6,470 bases of DNA from Acidobacteriota bacterium. GTDB taxonomy: Bacteria > Acidobacteriota > Terriglobia > Bryobacterales > Bryobacteraceae. The translations under genes were made by a program, and so were the position numbers. Shown in pieces: positions 6,205 through 6,470 of the stretch. Where the stretch lies: positions 1-6,470 of the forward strand of contig CANIFK010000312.1 in the NCBI GenBank assembly GCA_947466555.1. The letters run 5' to 3'. Below the pieces are notes generated by a model, which had not been told where the DNA came from, searched no databases, and worked only from the letters and a program-made list of their open reading frames with translations. Positions within the stretch are counted from its first letter, which is position 1. Every line of letters starts with the position of its first letter.

Positions 6205-6470
6205 ATGAGCGCAGCGCCGCCAATTCCCATCGAGCACTATCTGAGCACGAGCTACGATCCCGAGTCGAATACGTCGACGGCACGCTCCTGGAGCGCAACG
6301 TGGGCGATTGGACCCGCAGCCTCATCCAAAGCAACATCCTCTTCGCACTCCGAACCAAATATCCACACCTGAAAACCATCCCCAGCCTCCGCGCCCAAAC
6401 CACCCCCACCCGCTTCCGCCTCCCCGATGTCACCGTCCTCCGCGAAGCTCCCGAAGGCCGTTATCTGACC
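6205..6470 (+). pseudogene. Uma2-family (DUF820-type) putative PD-(D/E)XK nuclease, frameshifted and 3' partial
   Basis: From ATG 6205 the frame reads MSAAPPIPIEHYLSTSYDP, a good Uma2 N-terminus, then turns to non-family residues and stops at a TGA near 6370. From 6261 the Uma2 reading continues in another frame to the window edge: RVEYVDGTLLERNVGDWTR, then RFRLPDVTVLRE, whose Asp (6426-6428) is the expected first catalytic acid. The second frame has no start codon before a GTG at 6300, and a stop at 6198-6200 closes it upstream, so it is not a separate gene. Adding one C to CCC at 6259-6261 would join the halves as YDPRVEYVDG, with the spacing between Pro and EYVDG that I expect in the family. 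This may be a true mutation or a homopolymer sequencing error. Uma2 proteins are numerous in Acidobacteriota and Cyanobacteria and their role is unknown. No Shine-Dalgarno sequence is evident. The 3' end lies outside the window. Confidence 0.75.

Noticed and set aside
1..6470. CRISPR array, tRNA or rRNA gene, or insertion-sequence ends
   Set aside because: I saw no regularly spaced repeats, cloverleaf-like sequence with T-arm consensus, rRNA segments, transposase motifs or flanking target duplications around the toxin-antitoxin cassette.

Overview
High-GC, gene-dense bacterial DNA with every gene on the + strand. Adjacent planctomycete-type cytochrome (PSCyt1/DUF1549/DUF1553) and DUF1501 genes, followed by a BNR-repeat sialidase-like gene, are typical of Planctomycetes, Verrucomicrobia and the Solibacter/Bryobacter branch of Acidobacteriota. 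The DUF433/DUF5615 toxin-antitoxin pair and the Uma2 gene make the acidobacterial branch my preferred guess, but I cannot prove it from this window.

Layout. (1) 2-2902: a large secreted-type haem protein, open at the left edge, with two CxxCH motifs, DUF1549, DUF1553 and an embedded C-terminal beta-rich module. (2) 2907-4298: a DUF1501 protein with a twin-arginine (Tat) signal, four bases downstream and surely in the same transcript. (3) 4299-4360: a short gap holding interleaved inverted repeats, an AT-rich patch with a direct repeat, and a good Shine-Dalgarno sequence. (4) 4361-4953: a two-gene toxin-antitoxin cassette, DUF433 antitoxin then DUF5615 PIN-like toxin, overlapping by four bases. 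The toxin starts at a GTG. (5) 5024-6121: a sialidase/BNR-repeat protein with five Asp-boxes and an unusually short export signal. (6) 6205-6470: the start of a Uma2-family PD-(D/E)XK nuclease gene whose frame is broken about 20 codons in, most simply by loss of one C from a C-run. It runs off the right edge.

The haem protein, DUF1501 protein and sialidase-like protein share a strong C-ending codon habit, prefer GAA for Glu and lack visible Shine-Dalgarno sequences. They look like one native extracytoplasmic set, perhaps acting on glycans, although the first two families have no established biochemical role that I know of. The toxin-antitoxin cassette between them has different codon use and its own ribosome-binding site, so it looks like a later insertion. 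I see no wholly new system. The points most worth checking are the cassette's boundaries, the broken Uma2 gene, the interleaved repeats at the DUF1501 stop codon, and the departures from family norms in the haem and sialidase proteins.
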